From positions 11,884,501-11,948,500 of the forward strand of contig NC_044284.2 in NCBI RefSeq assembly GCF_004027225.2: a stretch of 64,000 nucleotides of DNA, given 5' to 3'. The position numbers and the translations under genes were made by a program. This stretch comes from Strigops habroptila. Lineage: Eukaryota > Chordata > Aves > Psittaciformes > Psittacidae. Below the pieces are notes generated by a model that worked only from the letters and a program-made list of their open reading frames with translations, was not told the DNA's origin and made no database searches. Within the stretch, counting starts at the first letter, position 1; the number at the start of each line of letters is the position of its first letter. Below, piece after piece: positions 1 through 11,600 of this stretch.

Positions 1-1172
1 GAGATGTCTCGTGAGCATCTCTGCAGCCTGACATCCTGACCCACCGCTTTGGAGCTGGCTGTAGGAATATTCTGTGCCGAGGGCACAATACAAGAATGGG
101 CCGTGGTGGGTTTGTCAGCCGTACTTTTCACATCCTACACTTACTCTCGAATCAAAAGCAGAGCCAGCAAATCAGTTTGGATAAACAGAAGCCTCATCTC
201 GGGATCTTCAGCATGCTTCCCAAACCAGAAGAGGTTCAGAAAACATTGACAAGAGGATCTGAGCATCCCAGGCTCTCCCTTGGCCAGCATCAGAGCATCA
301 AAGGTTTCAGTTTCCACCCAAAGGCGCTTTGTCTCCTGCTCACAGTTTAACCAGGATAAGAAACAGACCACACTCTCACTGCCCTTCCCCAGAAGGGACT
401 GGGCAATGCTGAGCATCCACTCCTGCACAATGCAGGGAGCTTGTTTTGGGAATGTCTGCCAAATAGGTTTTGGGGTGGTGTTTGTTCCATAAAGTTTCAT
501 CTCTGAGTCATGTCAGCAGAACACTGCGTTATGGTCCCTTCCCTCATTTCTCCTGTTGGGACATGGTATGGTCTTATGGTTTGCAGAGGTCCAGCTCCCC
601 TTTGGGTTCCTTGGCAGTCTGCAGTTCACCCCAGAGGGCAATCCCACACACAGGAAAGGGAGACGGGCAGCCCAAAGTCAGCATAGCCAGTCTGTCCCCA
701 CCCAAACCCCACAAAGGACATAAGCAGGGTTGCAGGGAGGAGCAGAGCTGACACCCAGGTACCAAACCTGCATCCGACACCTTCACTCTGGATTTTAATC
801 AGGTGCCACTTCCCGATTCAGTGTTTGCACCTCAGTAAATAGAAGCAGATCTTTGCTTGAGCACCTGCTAAGGTGACCCAGAGCAGGGACACTTGTACGA
901 CCAAGAGCATCCCCAACCACGCACACTCACATGAAAAACACAGACTGCCCAAAAAGCTGTGATGCATCAAGAATACATTCAACTCAGGAACTTGCTGCCC
1001 AGAGAGGTCCTGCAAAATTGACTGTTTTCTGCAAAATGCAGGAGCTGGCCATTTTTGGCAGGGGAGACCTCCGGGCAGCAGCTCAGTACCCAGCCATACC
1101 CAGCAGCCATGCTCCAGGGATCCTGCACATTGGATTGCTCCAGCCCCTGCTCTTGGCTGTGGAGAGAAGCCC
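1..1172. other. Non-coding flank with one unassigned exon candidate
   Basis: Apart from the exon-like minus-strand ORF at 145-422 (separate entry), I see no recognisable gene, RNA or repeat here before the CR1 copy that starts near 1173. Short ORFs occur on both strands, but none matches a family I know or has convincing splice sites. Confidence 0.5.
145..422 (-). CDS. Unassigned candidate internal exon
   Basis: An open minus-strand frame runs across the whole interval and can be read as an internal exon of 278 nt (phase 0 in, phase 2 out). On the minus strand it is preceded by a modest pyrimidine stretch ending in TGCAG (exon from 422) and followed by a perfect GTAAGT donor (exon to 145). 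The peptide is rich in Leu, Glu, Cys and Trp with amphipathic helix-like segments (for example SIAQSLLGKG and RLLFIQTDLL), loosely reminiscent of helical-repeat proteins. I do not recognise the family. If real, the gene would lie downstream of AQP12 on the same strand and continue beyond the window. It could also be a chance ORF. Confidence 0.3.
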
Positions 1173-1410
1173 AAATTTAGATTAGACATCAGGAAAAATT
1201 CTTCCCTGTGAGGGTGCTGAGGCACTGGCACAGGGTGCCCAGAGAAGCTGTGGCTGCCCCATCCCTGGCAGTGTCCAAGGCCAGGTTGGACACAGGGGCT
1301 TGGAGCAACCTGCTCTAGTGGAAGGTGTACCTGCCCGTGGCAGGGGGCTGGAACTGGATGAGCTTTAAGGTCCCTTCAGCCCAAACCAGTCTGTGATTCT
1401 GTGACTCTCC
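1173..1410 (+). repeat. CR1 LINE 3'-end fragment, plus orientation
   Basis: A 5'-truncated CR1 retroposon. It shows the typical avian CR1 tail: TTAGATTAG followed by an ATTCTTCCCTGTGAGGG-like block, a GCCAGGTTGGACA block, the GGTCCCTTCAGCCC block and a GATTCTGTGACTCT terminus in place of the usual ATTCTATG repeats. Confidence 0.9.
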
Positions 1411-1494
1411 GCAGTGTCTCAGATGGTATCAGATGTGTTGATCACCCCCCACAGAGCTCACAGCAGCGACATCACCCAAGTGCCAATCACAACA

Positions 1495-1506
1495 TTTATT
1501 TTTATT
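1495..1506 (-). terminator. AQP12: Candidate poly(A) signals of AQP12
   Basis: Two AATAAA hexamers on the minus strand (1501-1506 and 1495-1500) lie about 810 nt past the AQP12 stop codon. They are the first tandem canonical signals I see downstream of that gene and would give a 3'UTR of roughly 0.8 kb. RNA 3' ends would be needed to confirm. Confidence 0.45.
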
Positions 1507-2312
1507 GTGATTTCCATAAACTGCAATTTCACCTTCAAGAATATTTCACGTGGACACAGAGAGGAGTCGGGGATGCACTTGCTCACCCACACCAGCACGT
1601 ACTGGCTGCCCGGGTCTTGTTTTTAACCACACACACTTTTTGCGCTATATCTTGATGCCTTACAGCACACAAAACTCAGGCTAAGCACCATGTCCACAGG
1701 GGAGCAGGGTCTCCTCCAGCCGGTGAACTCCTTTGCCCTGGAGCATTTTTAATTCCTCTCCAAGAACTGCCAGGTTGAGCCTGTTCAATTCAAGGATCTC
1801 AGTTTAACTCAAAGAACACCAATTTTTGACCAATATCCATTTAGTAACTCGAAAGATCAAGCCCGCTTCCTCCTCATCCTAAGTTTCCAAGGCAGTTACT
1901 GGTTTACACTTTGTTTTTATGGCTGCAAGTCGGGTTATTTCAAGCACTGCATGATGCAATGGAGTTGCATCAAGCCTGCCCACGGGATGGTCCTGACTTT
2001 CCACAAGCTTCCTGGCAATACAAGACAACCAGCAATTTATGCAAAAGTGTTAGGGTTTTTTTGCCCGCATCAAGCTAGTGACGCAGACTTAAAACATTTT
2101 GGGCTCTCCAGGGAGACTTCCAAGTTATTCCCAAAGGAGCTCAAGGATTCAGACATCCTGCAAGGCCAGCTTGGCCGATTCCTTTGCGATGCTTCCAAAG
2201 AAGTATCTCACCCTGAGGTAGGGAATGAATGGGCAGGAGGAATGCTGGGTGGGATGAAAAACCTGCTCCCAGGAGAGGGGCTGCTGGGACCTCCTTGGTG
2301 CCCATGTGTGGC

Positions 2313-2494
2313 TCAGGCACAGGGCTTGGACTTGCTCTTCTCCCCTTTCCTCTTCTGCCGTGGTTCATCGCCCTCCACATGTGCCACCACCTTTGCCTTG
2401 GGTACCTTGTATTTACTCTTCTGTCTGTAAAGGAGGTTTTTCTGGAAGAGTCGTGGGATGTTGCCTTGGTATAGCAAGAGGGCAGTGAGCATCC
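2313..2494 (-). CDS. AQP12: AQP12 terminal coding exon
   Basis: This exon begins after CGTTTCAG with GGATGCTC and ends in TGA at 2315-2313. It encodes the last membrane helix (GMLTALLLYQG), the RLFQKNLLYRQKSKYK segment conserved in AQP12, and a basic tail. Confidence 0.92.
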
Positions 2495-4280
2495 CTGAAA
2501 CGAGAGCATGGACCCCTTCCGTGCGCTGCATCAAGCACCTCCACCCTCCCCACGGCTCAGCAGTGATTTTCAGGTCCTTCCCCACAACCTTCATCGTGAC
2601 CAAAAAGTAGCTCAGCACCACTAGAGTCCACACTGACATCTGAAAGACCCTTGCTAAATTACTTTAAGGAGAATTTAATCATTGCATCCTTAATGTAACA
2701 AGCAAGGCTTGTTTTGACCAAAAAGAGCCATAAACCACACCAGCAGTCTTCTGTCTCAGCTCTCTACATTCAAAGCAATACTTACCCAGCTCCCTGTGGT
2801 CATCTGGAAGCTGTGGACAACCTCTACAGCATAGCTCAGCCTATTGTTGCCCTAAAACATCTTTGCTTCATCTCTTTGGCTTCATCTCTTTTTTGAGATG
2901 AAGCTTTGGGGAGAGTCTTCCTGTGTCCCAGGTAGAAATTGGATTTACAAAATGGATGGCAAAGAGATGACCTGAGTGACAGGTAAGAAGGACAGAAAAG
3001 GACACTTGCCAATAGCAAGACCAGAGTTCAGTGCTTTGCCAGGAACACTTTGTGTAATGCCTTACACATTGATCCCTATCCCAGCCCCTGCTCCTTGGTA
3101 CCTCCCGGGCAAATCTCACCTGCGAGGGGTCCCAGCCAGTAAACACGGATGTAGTCCCAAAAGCTGCTCCCTGAGCAGTGGAAGGCAGCAACTGCAGCCA
3201 GGGCAGGGTTGAAGAAGGCCCCCGTGAGTGGTCCAGCTGTGTGGGAAGAGAAGCAAGGCCAGCAGTCTCACTTGCATCCTTTGAAAGACTGACACATAGC
3301 TGGGCCAGGAGACCCACGGCCTCTCCTGCCTGCCAGGAACTGCATCTCTTGGACCATGTAATAGCAGCACATGGGGAAATCCCACTCTTGTCACCCTTGT
3401 CGCTTTGTGGGAAGAACAAGAGCTCAGTGCAGGACTAAGGGGTTGCATTATGGGATATTTAAGGAAAGTGGTCCCAGTCTCGGGACAAGCTATGGCTTCT
3501 CATGTGCCAGCATTCCACCCGCTGCCTAATGAATATTCCCCAAAATAAGTAGAAAACAAACATCCTGATAATCATTACCTTAAAGAGGTAACAATGAAGA
3601 TGGAAAAGGAAGCATTCCTCCCCGGCAAATTAGGTAGTTTTCTAAATGACTTAGAAAGGCAAGTACTGCTCACCTGCGTAGCTCAGGAAGGTGACAGTCG
3701 CTGCCAGTGCAGGGACCTGGTACACTGGGTGACTCTGTCGCAACTTGAGAAGGACAAGGTGGAAAAGGAAAGAGCAGCTGCCTTCTGCAAAGGCAGCGTG
3801 GTGCAGAGAGGTGCGGATGGAGGAGCTGCACTCTGATGCTATCAGGTTCTGGATGAGGTGGAATTGCGTCAGCTCCCAGGACCAGTAGAGCTTGGTGATA
3901 GCCCAGCCCATGCCCATGCCTGCACCCTGGGCCAGCAGCTTGGTAGCAGTTGCTGCAAGGCTGGACTCGAGGAGCAGGAACTCCTGAAGAGAGATGGTCG
4001 GGTTGGCGGATGCTCCATCAAAAGAGGCGCCGTGAACAGCGAAGAGGAGGAAGAGCAGCGTCAGGACCACGTCCGGACCAAAGCCGCCACCCCACGGGCC
4101 GATCTCCACCAGCATCCTCAGCTCAAGGCAGCTCATGCACAGCTGTAATGAGCCAGCAAGTTCTCTGGCAAGGCAGCCGTATGCTCCAGGGGACAGGAGC
4201 CTCTTGGTAAGCTGCCTAAGCACCTGGCACACCCCAACCACCAGGAAAAAGAAAGCAATGGAGACATTCAGGCCAGCCAT
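2313..4280 (-). CDS. AQP12: Aquaporin-12 (superaquaporin), three exons
   Basis: Coding exons are 4280-3674, 3236-3120 and 2494-2313, joined in phases 1 and 1, giving 906 nt and 301 residues. This is the AQP11/AQP12 subfamily of intracellular aquaporins; mammalian AQP12 is expressed mainly in pancreatic acinar cells. The protein starts MAGLNVS and has several hydrophobic segments. The first pore motif is NPT at residues 93-95 within GASANPTISL, the AQP12-type replacement of NPA. The second is a canonical NPA at 212-214 within GAFFNPALAA. A cysteine at 223, nine residues after the second NPA, is the superaquaporin signature. The C-terminus is a Lys-rich cytoplasmic-type tail ending SKSKPCA. All junctions are GT-AG and the frame is intact. 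The next gene upstream on the same strand is PAK2. The family is clear; the AQP12 rather than AQP11 call rests on NPT and the overall N-terminal match. Confidence 0.93.
2879..2904. repeat. Perfect 10-bp inverted repeat in AQP12 intron 2
   Basis: GCTTCATCTC (2879-2888), six T, then GAGATGAAGC (2895-2904) form a perfect stem. A direct copy of the left arm lies immediately before it (2865-2874). It is probably a chance or replication-slippage structure. Confidence 0.8.
3120..3236 (-). CDS. AQP12: AQP12 coding exon 2 (second NPA box)
   Basis: This exon begins after CCCACACAG and ends CTCGCAG before GTGAG; 117 nt, phase 1 in and out. It encodes AGPLTGAFFNPALAA, the Cys at 223, and the WLGPLAG segment of the following helix. 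Confidence 0.93.
3674..4280 (-). CDS. AQP12: AQP12 coding exon 1 (residues 1-202)
   Basis: The ATG is the complement of 4278-4280. The exon encodes most of the membrane domain, including the first pore box NPT (93-95). It ends TACGCAG before a GTGAGC donor, phase 1. The open frame reads on into the intron, which explains a longer apparent ORF that lacks the second pore motif. Confidence 0.93.
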
Positions 4281-4500
4281 AGCAAAGGCTGTGGTGGGAG
4301 AAAAAGACTGGATTGAAACCGCAGGAAAGAGCAGAGAAAGCTTCTGCACCTCCTGTTTATAAAGCCGCGTGTAAGCGAACGTGGCGCAGCCTGACAGGCT
4401 TGGGAAGCGCTGCACATGCTGCCCAGGGCAATGCCTGCTGCCACGGGGAGCTGCGGGACTCACCTGCAGCTGGATCAGCCAATAAGTGTCCCAGCAAGGG
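4281..4500 (-). promoter_or_regulatory. AQP12: AQP12 core promoter with TATA box and CCAAT box
   Basis: On the minus strand TATAAA lies at 4361-4356, about 75 nt upstream of the ATG at 4280, placing a start site near 4325-4332. A CCAAT element in inverted orientation (plus-strand CAGCCAATAAG near 4477-4487) and E-box motifs (CAGCTG, CAGGTG) lie about 100 nt further upstream. A TATA-driven promoter without a CpG island fits a tissue-restricted gene. The factors bound cannot be read from sequence. Confidence 0.55.
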
Positions 4501-4658
4501 TGGGATGGGGTGGGATATGTAACATCAGGAACTCATGGTTAACAGAGCATAAACCACTCAGTATGTATCTTCTTGGTCACTAGCAGTGCCGGCAGATTAC
4601 ACAGGCTCCTCTCACTGCCCATCACACGCAAGGAGCCAACAGCTTCTATTAATGCTGT

Positions 4659-4664
4659 TTTATT
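4659..4664 (-). terminator. PAK2: Distal candidate poly(A) signal of PAK2
   Basis: AATAAA on the minus strand within GGAAATAAAACAG. It is the last canonical signal before the AQP12 promoter and so the furthest plausible 3' end of PAK2. Confidence 0.3.
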
Positions 4665-4802
4665 TCCAATGCCTAGCCATTTATAAAATAAACTGTCAGG
4701 AGACACACGTTTGAAGCACGCTTGGGATGGGGATGAGACACTTAATACAGTTCAAGCTGGCTACGGCAACGCAGACCAATCTGTGAAAACCAGAAGCACA
4801 CA

Positions 4803-4850
4803 GAACCATAGAATAGTTTAGGTTGGAAGGGACCTTAAAGATCATCTAGT
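4803..4850 (-). repeat. Short CR1 3'-end fragment, minus orientation
   Basis: Only about 50 bp of the CR1 terminus remain: CCATAGAATAG, then GTTGGAAGGGACCTTAAAG and ATCATCTAGTTC. Confidence 0.8.
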
Positions 4851-7800
4851 TCTATGATGAAAAGTTCTCATCTCCTTCCTCCAAACACAGCTGTGACATG
4901 GGAAACATGTGGCACCCATGGTAAAACTGGGGGAAAAAGAAAAAAAAGCCCAACATCTCTTCCTTCCCACAGAACGGATTTTTTCCCTTCTCCTTTTCAA
5001 GCATTCTAAGAGTTGGGCCTTAGGAAGTAAATGTTCAGAGGTCTTCAAAAACTATTTCCCGTCCATTGCCTGTAATTCTGCCCACAGCACATCCTGCCAT
5101 TGTGGGACACTTATCCCAGGCTGGAGAGAGGAGCTGGAAGCTGTTGCTTATGAGAATAATTATGGGATCAAATAATGCCAGATACACAAGCAGCTCATTT
5201 GCTATCTCGCTTCAGTGCTGACAGCGTAAGGGGGGATGCTGCAAGCTCTGCTCTGGAGCACACCTTCAGGCCACTGCAAAGGCAAAACCCCTTCAAGAGT
5301 CCACATGAATACTCCCATAGAAAACCACTGTTCTGTGGTTGGAACATCAGTGTCTTTTCTGAACCAAATGTGCTTTCAGGGCTGTCAAGAACTACAGCAG
5401 CTTAAAATGCAATTATTTTAAATGGGGTTTTTTTCGGCCTGGGATAGGAACGAGCTGGCATTTCCACAGATAAGTAAAACACACACTCTCCAAAAACACT
5501 GGAGGGTAACAAAAGCTGAACAGAACCACCCTGGCCTCCTTACACCACGCTATTTTCACCCACAAAGAGGCAATAGACACAGCTGAATAGAGCTGTAAGG
5601 TTATTTAAGGAGAGTTTTACTGTGCAGGGGGGTAGACAAGAGCTTTCCAAAAGCAGCCACCTGTTACCAGCTGCTGCAGAAACCCAGCAGCAGGTTTCCT
5701 CCCACAGGCAGTCGGATGAAAAGGGCTCAAGGAGAGCCACAAGTTAATTGTGCTTCATAAAAAGACCTGAATCCGTAGAACAAGCATTCGCTGCGAGGCA
5801 AAAACAACAAAGAATCATCATCCTCAGCTATAGAAACCTTGAATCCAAGGGACACATGTGTCTCTAGGAAGGTCACCCCTGAACCCAGTATGGGGATAAA
5901 AAGCACCTAGCTGTTCCCCCTCCAAAACATTCTGTGGAGACACCTGGAGTTACATCAGCGTCTTCTATGTTGACCCACATTTAAACCAAGCTGGATTCGT
6001 TATTCACAAGCCCTTCAGGAAACACCAGAAACTGGAATCTGCACATTGAGAAACGTGTGTGCATTGAGACATACTGTCTGCTATTCCCTCCCACTCCAGA
6101 CTCAATACATCTTCTCCAAAGCAGAAATCTGGTGGCCTTTTAGTGCCCAAAAGAAAATGAGCAATCATTAGCTTCCCAGTGGACAAATCCCACTAAAACA
6201 AAAAACAAATTAAGCAAAATAATAACAATCACTCCCTACAGGCTGTTTCAATAATCAGGTCAATAAGCAAATGGGATTTGAAATGAAGTTACAATGTGCT
6301 CGAAGATATTCCCCCTGCTGGCTGGTGGACAGGAACGGGAAAAAGCAATATCACCATTGAATTAAGGGAATGCCAGCATGAGAAGCTGCATCAGCACTGC
6401 CCTCCTCCCTTGTAACAGAGCACAGGTAGAGAAACTACAGTCAGAGATTCATTGTTGTCATTTCTTGGCATTTCCCCAGACTCAAGAAAAAAGAAAATCC
6501 TTCCTTCGGCTGGAGTTCAAAGTAGGGAAAAAAGATCCCTTGGAAAAACCTGCTTCCTCCACACATGTGGAGAGCAACATCAAGAATGGAGCTGAGCTCA
6601 GCACACTTGCACATATCTTTCTCACATGACTAAGGATGGCTGTTTTTATGAAAAACAATCATCAGAGCAAAACGCAAGTTATAAAAATAGGGAAAACGCA
6701 GCTGTTCAAGTCCGGGGGAGCAGAAAACTGCTGTGCTCACACATGAGCCAGAAGACTTGTGCTCAAACACAATCACCTTCCCCAAGGCACCACTGTGAAA
6801 ACACAAATTAGAAATGAAGAGCCATCCTGGTTTTAACCAGTGAGCTGCTGGCACAGTCCAAATAATTGTGCTCAACTCACTGCAACCAAAGAGCAGCCCT
6901 GAAAGGGAGAAATCGTTCCCCCCAAATTTACTATCTTAAAGAACAATGTTGTAAATACCCCATCTTCAATAAATGGATCCAAAACAGTTGGGGCTGCTCT
7001 TGGTTTTAGTCTAGGCCGGCTATATGCAAGGGATGAGCAAGTTCCCACAAGATTTAACAGGATTTATCAAGCAAGGATTAGCAAACTTTCAACTTGTGCA
7101 AATCACATTCAGCCAAAACCCTGCTCTCCTTCGAGCAGCAAAAGGGCCAATACGCAGATAATTAGTGAGTTCCACTTAGGCACCTTCTCCCTCCTCTTGT
7201 CAACATTTCCCCCCATAAATTAAATGCAAAAATCACTTAACTGCAGTGTTAGAGAACATCAGTTTAAATGCATAAAGGGTCAATTATATATAAGACAAAG
7301 ATACTACAACAAATTATTTAACCTGAAGAGACAGTGCTTTGTGCAAAACAACATTCTCATGTCTGGTTGAGAAGGCTTCTGAAGACGAGTGGTTTCTTCA
7401 TTTCCCTTTGTCAGTGGTATGAGCAAAGCTTGTATAACATGCAAGAAAGGGGAAGAGATAATTTCCCAATAACACACAGGAAACACACAACGTGATGAGT
7501 CCTTGACATTCACAACTGAAGACCGAAACTTCATCTGGATTTCACCTCAACCAGTCTCAACCGAAAAGTAAACGCATTTAGATGTCCTTTTCTTTAGTTA
7601 AGACTGCCATGCCAACAGACCACGGCTTTTTGTTGATTCAATGGAAAAAAGGAGCAACTCTCCACAGCCTAAGGAGGCACCAACGCTCTCAATCCAAGTC
7701 CTAGGTGAGCTGTCAACACCCAGTGTCCTCACCCCATCTGGCTCTGCTGCTCAAATGCTGATCAGCAGCGACAGTGCAGACCCAGGAGCCACGTCTTCCA

Positions 7801-8628
7801 AGCAGGCACCAGGACAGCTCATTCCCCACGTTTCCTGTGCCGTAACATTTATACGCAGGATACTGGATGATATTCATGGTGCAATAAAGCAGTCTTGTTC
7901 AGATTAATTCCCCATCACCATATTGCCACAATTGTGCTTTACTGGCCCATCAGTCCCACCCCAGTCATTACCAAAAGGCTACCTTACAGCGAATGGATGG
8001 TGGAGATGCGACTGTGACACGCTAGGCTGGCTTTTGCTTTGCTCCCTTCGCAAGGAGGGCAAGGGATCTCTTTCCATGGTGGGTGAAAAGGGTGTTTCAG
8101 AGCTGCTCTCCTTCCGCCAGCAACCTGGAACACTTTGTGGGAGGCACAACATTCCGCAGGCAGTGCATGGCAGCAAGGAGAGCTTGCAGTTATCCCAAAG
8201 TTGGTACAGACTCTGACAAGTAATAGTTTTAAAAGAAACAGGGCAGACTAATATAGCATAAAATTATATCCATCATCATTAAAGCATTCGTAAGAAGTTT
8301 AATTACAAATACATTCTGTTAATCTCATTAAGACATCTAAACATGTACTCTTTCAGCTACTCTTGTCTTAGAAGGTATAAACTCATGATGGGGAAGACCC
8401 AAATGTTTTTTAAAAGTTTATTTCTAGCCCTGAAAGAACAGTTATTAAACAAAGTCAACAAATACAGTAGTTAATATTGCAGTAACAATTAAATAACATA
8501 ATGGGATTAAATTACATAAAAGGCAACATTAAAATCTGAAGACAGTTAAAAAAATAAAAAGAAAGCTTGCACCTACTTCCATTTCCATTGACAGCATGAA
8601 GAACAGAGGGAAAAACAGACCAGAGACA

Positions 8629-11600
8629 TTTATTTTATTCAACTCTAGCTGTAGAGACCTTTAACAACCTTCTTGCTCCCTCCCCAGCCCACCCACTATC
8701 CCCTCTGACAAAGGGACCGAGGCTCCCCCATCTGCTCTAACCACCCCTTTGCACTTCCCTGCACTGGAGAGCCAGGGGAAAGCCTGCAATTAGTCTCATT
8801 AACACCTAAGGCAGGTCAAAGTGCACATTCCCAGCGCCATGGCTGCCTTTAAGGAGAAGTACAGTTTATTCTATGGTAACAAGAAAACCTCAGGAGTCAC
8901 ACACTGCCTGCATACGTGCATCTCAGCCATTAGCTGCCCAGCTCCATATACCCAACTAGCCACCCCACTGTATATGTTACACTTCATACATATCACATGC
9001 ATATCTGATCCTGACTCAGGATCTTATGTGGGCACCCAAGAGAGTGAGACGTATAGGGGAATCCCAGATTGCATTCAGAAGCAATCCTTCCCTTATCATC
9101 ATCTACTCAAACTCTGCCTGGTCCCTATCAGTCTGCCCTAGTGATACAGCAGAGTTGAACAGCTCTGCAGAAAGTCTTAAGGACATTAATCTGCTCCCAC
9201 CAGGACAAAAACCCCACACAGTTTGCATTTTTCCAATCTTGCAGACACATCCAGCTGACATCCTTAGAAAAGCGATGCCCAACCCACTAAGACACAAAAG
9301 CACAGCATGGCAACCTTCTTGTGGCTCTCCTCTCCTGTCAGCTCCATCTCTGACCCTGATTTCTGGCAGTGTGGAGATGAGAAACCTTACCACGTAACGA
9401 TAAAGCTGCTGCCTGGGGAAGGGGAGATGGGGACACTTCTCAGCCTCAGAGCTTAACACCTCTGCAGGTCACACAGCAAGTGCCAAGATATGTTCTGGTA
9501 AGTGCTGGACTGGGCCAAGTTTTGGGTGCTAAGATGGCTGAAAGTTTGGAAATCATCTCCTAAGTAGACTAAATTGGGCAAATTTTGTAACATGTTTTAA
9601 ACCATTCTCATTCATCAATAGAAGTGAACTAATAAGATAATTACTTACAATTTCTTGGTTTTCTATTTAAAAAAACCCAACAAACCCTAAACTTACCACG
9701 CGTTATTTTACTGTCTAGATTGTGCCATCAAAAGAAAAAAAAAAAGAAAGAAGAAAGAAAGAAAAGTTCCCAGTTTAACTCTGGCACAAGGAGTTTCACA
9801 AAGTCCATTGCCAGCAATGGACAAAGAGGGAATCATTGGTATGACAGGGTTTTTCTCTCAGCCAAGCCTCGTCACTACTTCATTTGATCAGGGAGCCAGA
9901 CACACTCAAACCAGGGGCATTGCCATTACAGTATTTACAGTGTCTATGGCTCACAATACATTTTGCCTGGGAAATGCATCTAGATTTCCTTGCCTGGAAT
10001 AAGACACTTGAGTTTAAAACCAGAACTATTCTTAGGCTTATAGCTAGAGGGATTCATTCCTGTGATGGAACAGTTAACGTAACTTACCCGACATAAAAGT
10101 TTACTACCATGCAAGAGCAGAATGCAAGCTGAATTGTGATACTGCAGTGCCCTGCACAATAAGGCACCTTGTTGGTACCACACCAATGCCCTGCTTCCCC
10201 TCCATCATCAACACAAACAGCCTCCAACTGCTCTCAGCTGAAAGGTGGTTCTGTCATACCTTGGCTACCAGTCCCCAAAACGTAGTTATCTCTATCGCTA
10301 TACAAATACTGAAATTATCTGAAATGACCTCTATCTTCTGCCAGCAACGTTTATAAAAGTGTGCAAATAATTTTTACTCAGGGTCCTCCATCCATACCCA
10401 GCTGTAACCCTATCTGTCCCAGGTCCTGCCCCACTGGGAATGCAATAAAACCCCACTAAAGTAATGGTGGTTCTTTCACGGAATCATTTGGCACTTTGTT
10501 ACTACAGTTAGCTCTTCGTTAAACTGTCGGAGAAGTTGAAATGCATAGACTGTAGCGCTAGAAGCAGCCACAGCCACAGGCTCTTCTACACTTGTCCCTG
10601 GTAACACCCCAAGAACTCAACTGCTCAAGTCTTTCACTGTCCTTCAGAGGGAGGCACTTTTTCTTGCATTGAATGTTTGACTTCAGCCATTCTAGCTGGT
10701 ATAATGTCTTTAGTGAGAAAGGGTCAGTGTGACACATCACGTCTCCTCAGCCTCGAACTAGCTGGTCAAACAGCCCCATGAACATCTGATGGCACTGTTC
10801 TCCCCTCACAGCTTTCATCTTCTCAGAACAGTGCTTTGGCAATTCCAGGTGTTCATAATCTTCCATTTGAATCCTATTTAAAAATCCTGTATCTTCAGTG
10901 TCCTCAGATCTGATTACTTGTTCTTCTGATTTCATTAGTACAAATGGAGCACATAAAAAAACTGGGAAAAATAGCTCTAATACTTAAACTCTGACAACTC
11001 CATAGGTTGATGCATTATTTGCTTGGGGGAAAAAAAATACAACATATACAAAAATGTATTTGATACAAAGAAAAGAAATGTAAAATAAAAAAGTCAAAGG
11101 CACCAGCATAACTTCCAAAGCCCAAGTCAGAGCACAGATACAATGCATTTCTGAACCACCCACCGCACTAAGCACATTATCCCTTAAGCTTCCAGCCAAC
11201 AATTCTAATGGGAAAAAAAGAGCAGACAGGAAGACAGCTGGAATTTTTTTTCTTGCCCTGACTATAGCTGATCATTTGATCATAAATAAAGTATCTGACC
11301 CCTACCTACATATCCATAAACCGACATCCAAAGACTTGACCAATCATTAAGTTTCTACAAAGAGGCCACATCTTTGATTAAAAGTCCACAGAGCACAGGC
11401 ACATAAGAAACAGCTGAACACTTCTCTTCCTCCTCTCTCCATATTCATCTTAGAAGTGAAAAATGTTTCAATACATTATCATTTCTTAACTAGCCAAATT
11501 GTCAATCCTACAGTACTCTGACAACTAATCCACAAATGAAATGACAGGCAAGATGCACATTCACATTTGTCACACTCACTGTGCATCTCGTCATATGGGA

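Larger units (their letters stand above)
4501..8628. other. AQP12-PAK2 interval, possibly including distal PAK2 3'UTR
   Basis: No gene is seen here. The stretch is AT-rich and repeat-poor, with a short CR1 end fragment at 4803-4850 and a minus-strand AATAAA at 4664-4659. If that signal is used by PAK2, its 3'UTR would be about 7.4 kb and would end roughly 400 bp before the AQP12 start codon. Confidence 0.4.

Noticed and set aside
1951-2430. 159-codon plus-strand ORF
   Set aside because: It overlaps the AQP12 terminal exon and 3' flank antisense and shows no family resemblance.
3651-4463. Single 270-codon ORF as the whole AQP12 protein
   Set aside because: It runs past a clear GTGAGC donor at 3673 and lacks the second NPA box, which lies in the next exon in frame. 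Its N-terminal part lies upstream of the family-typical MAGLNVS start.
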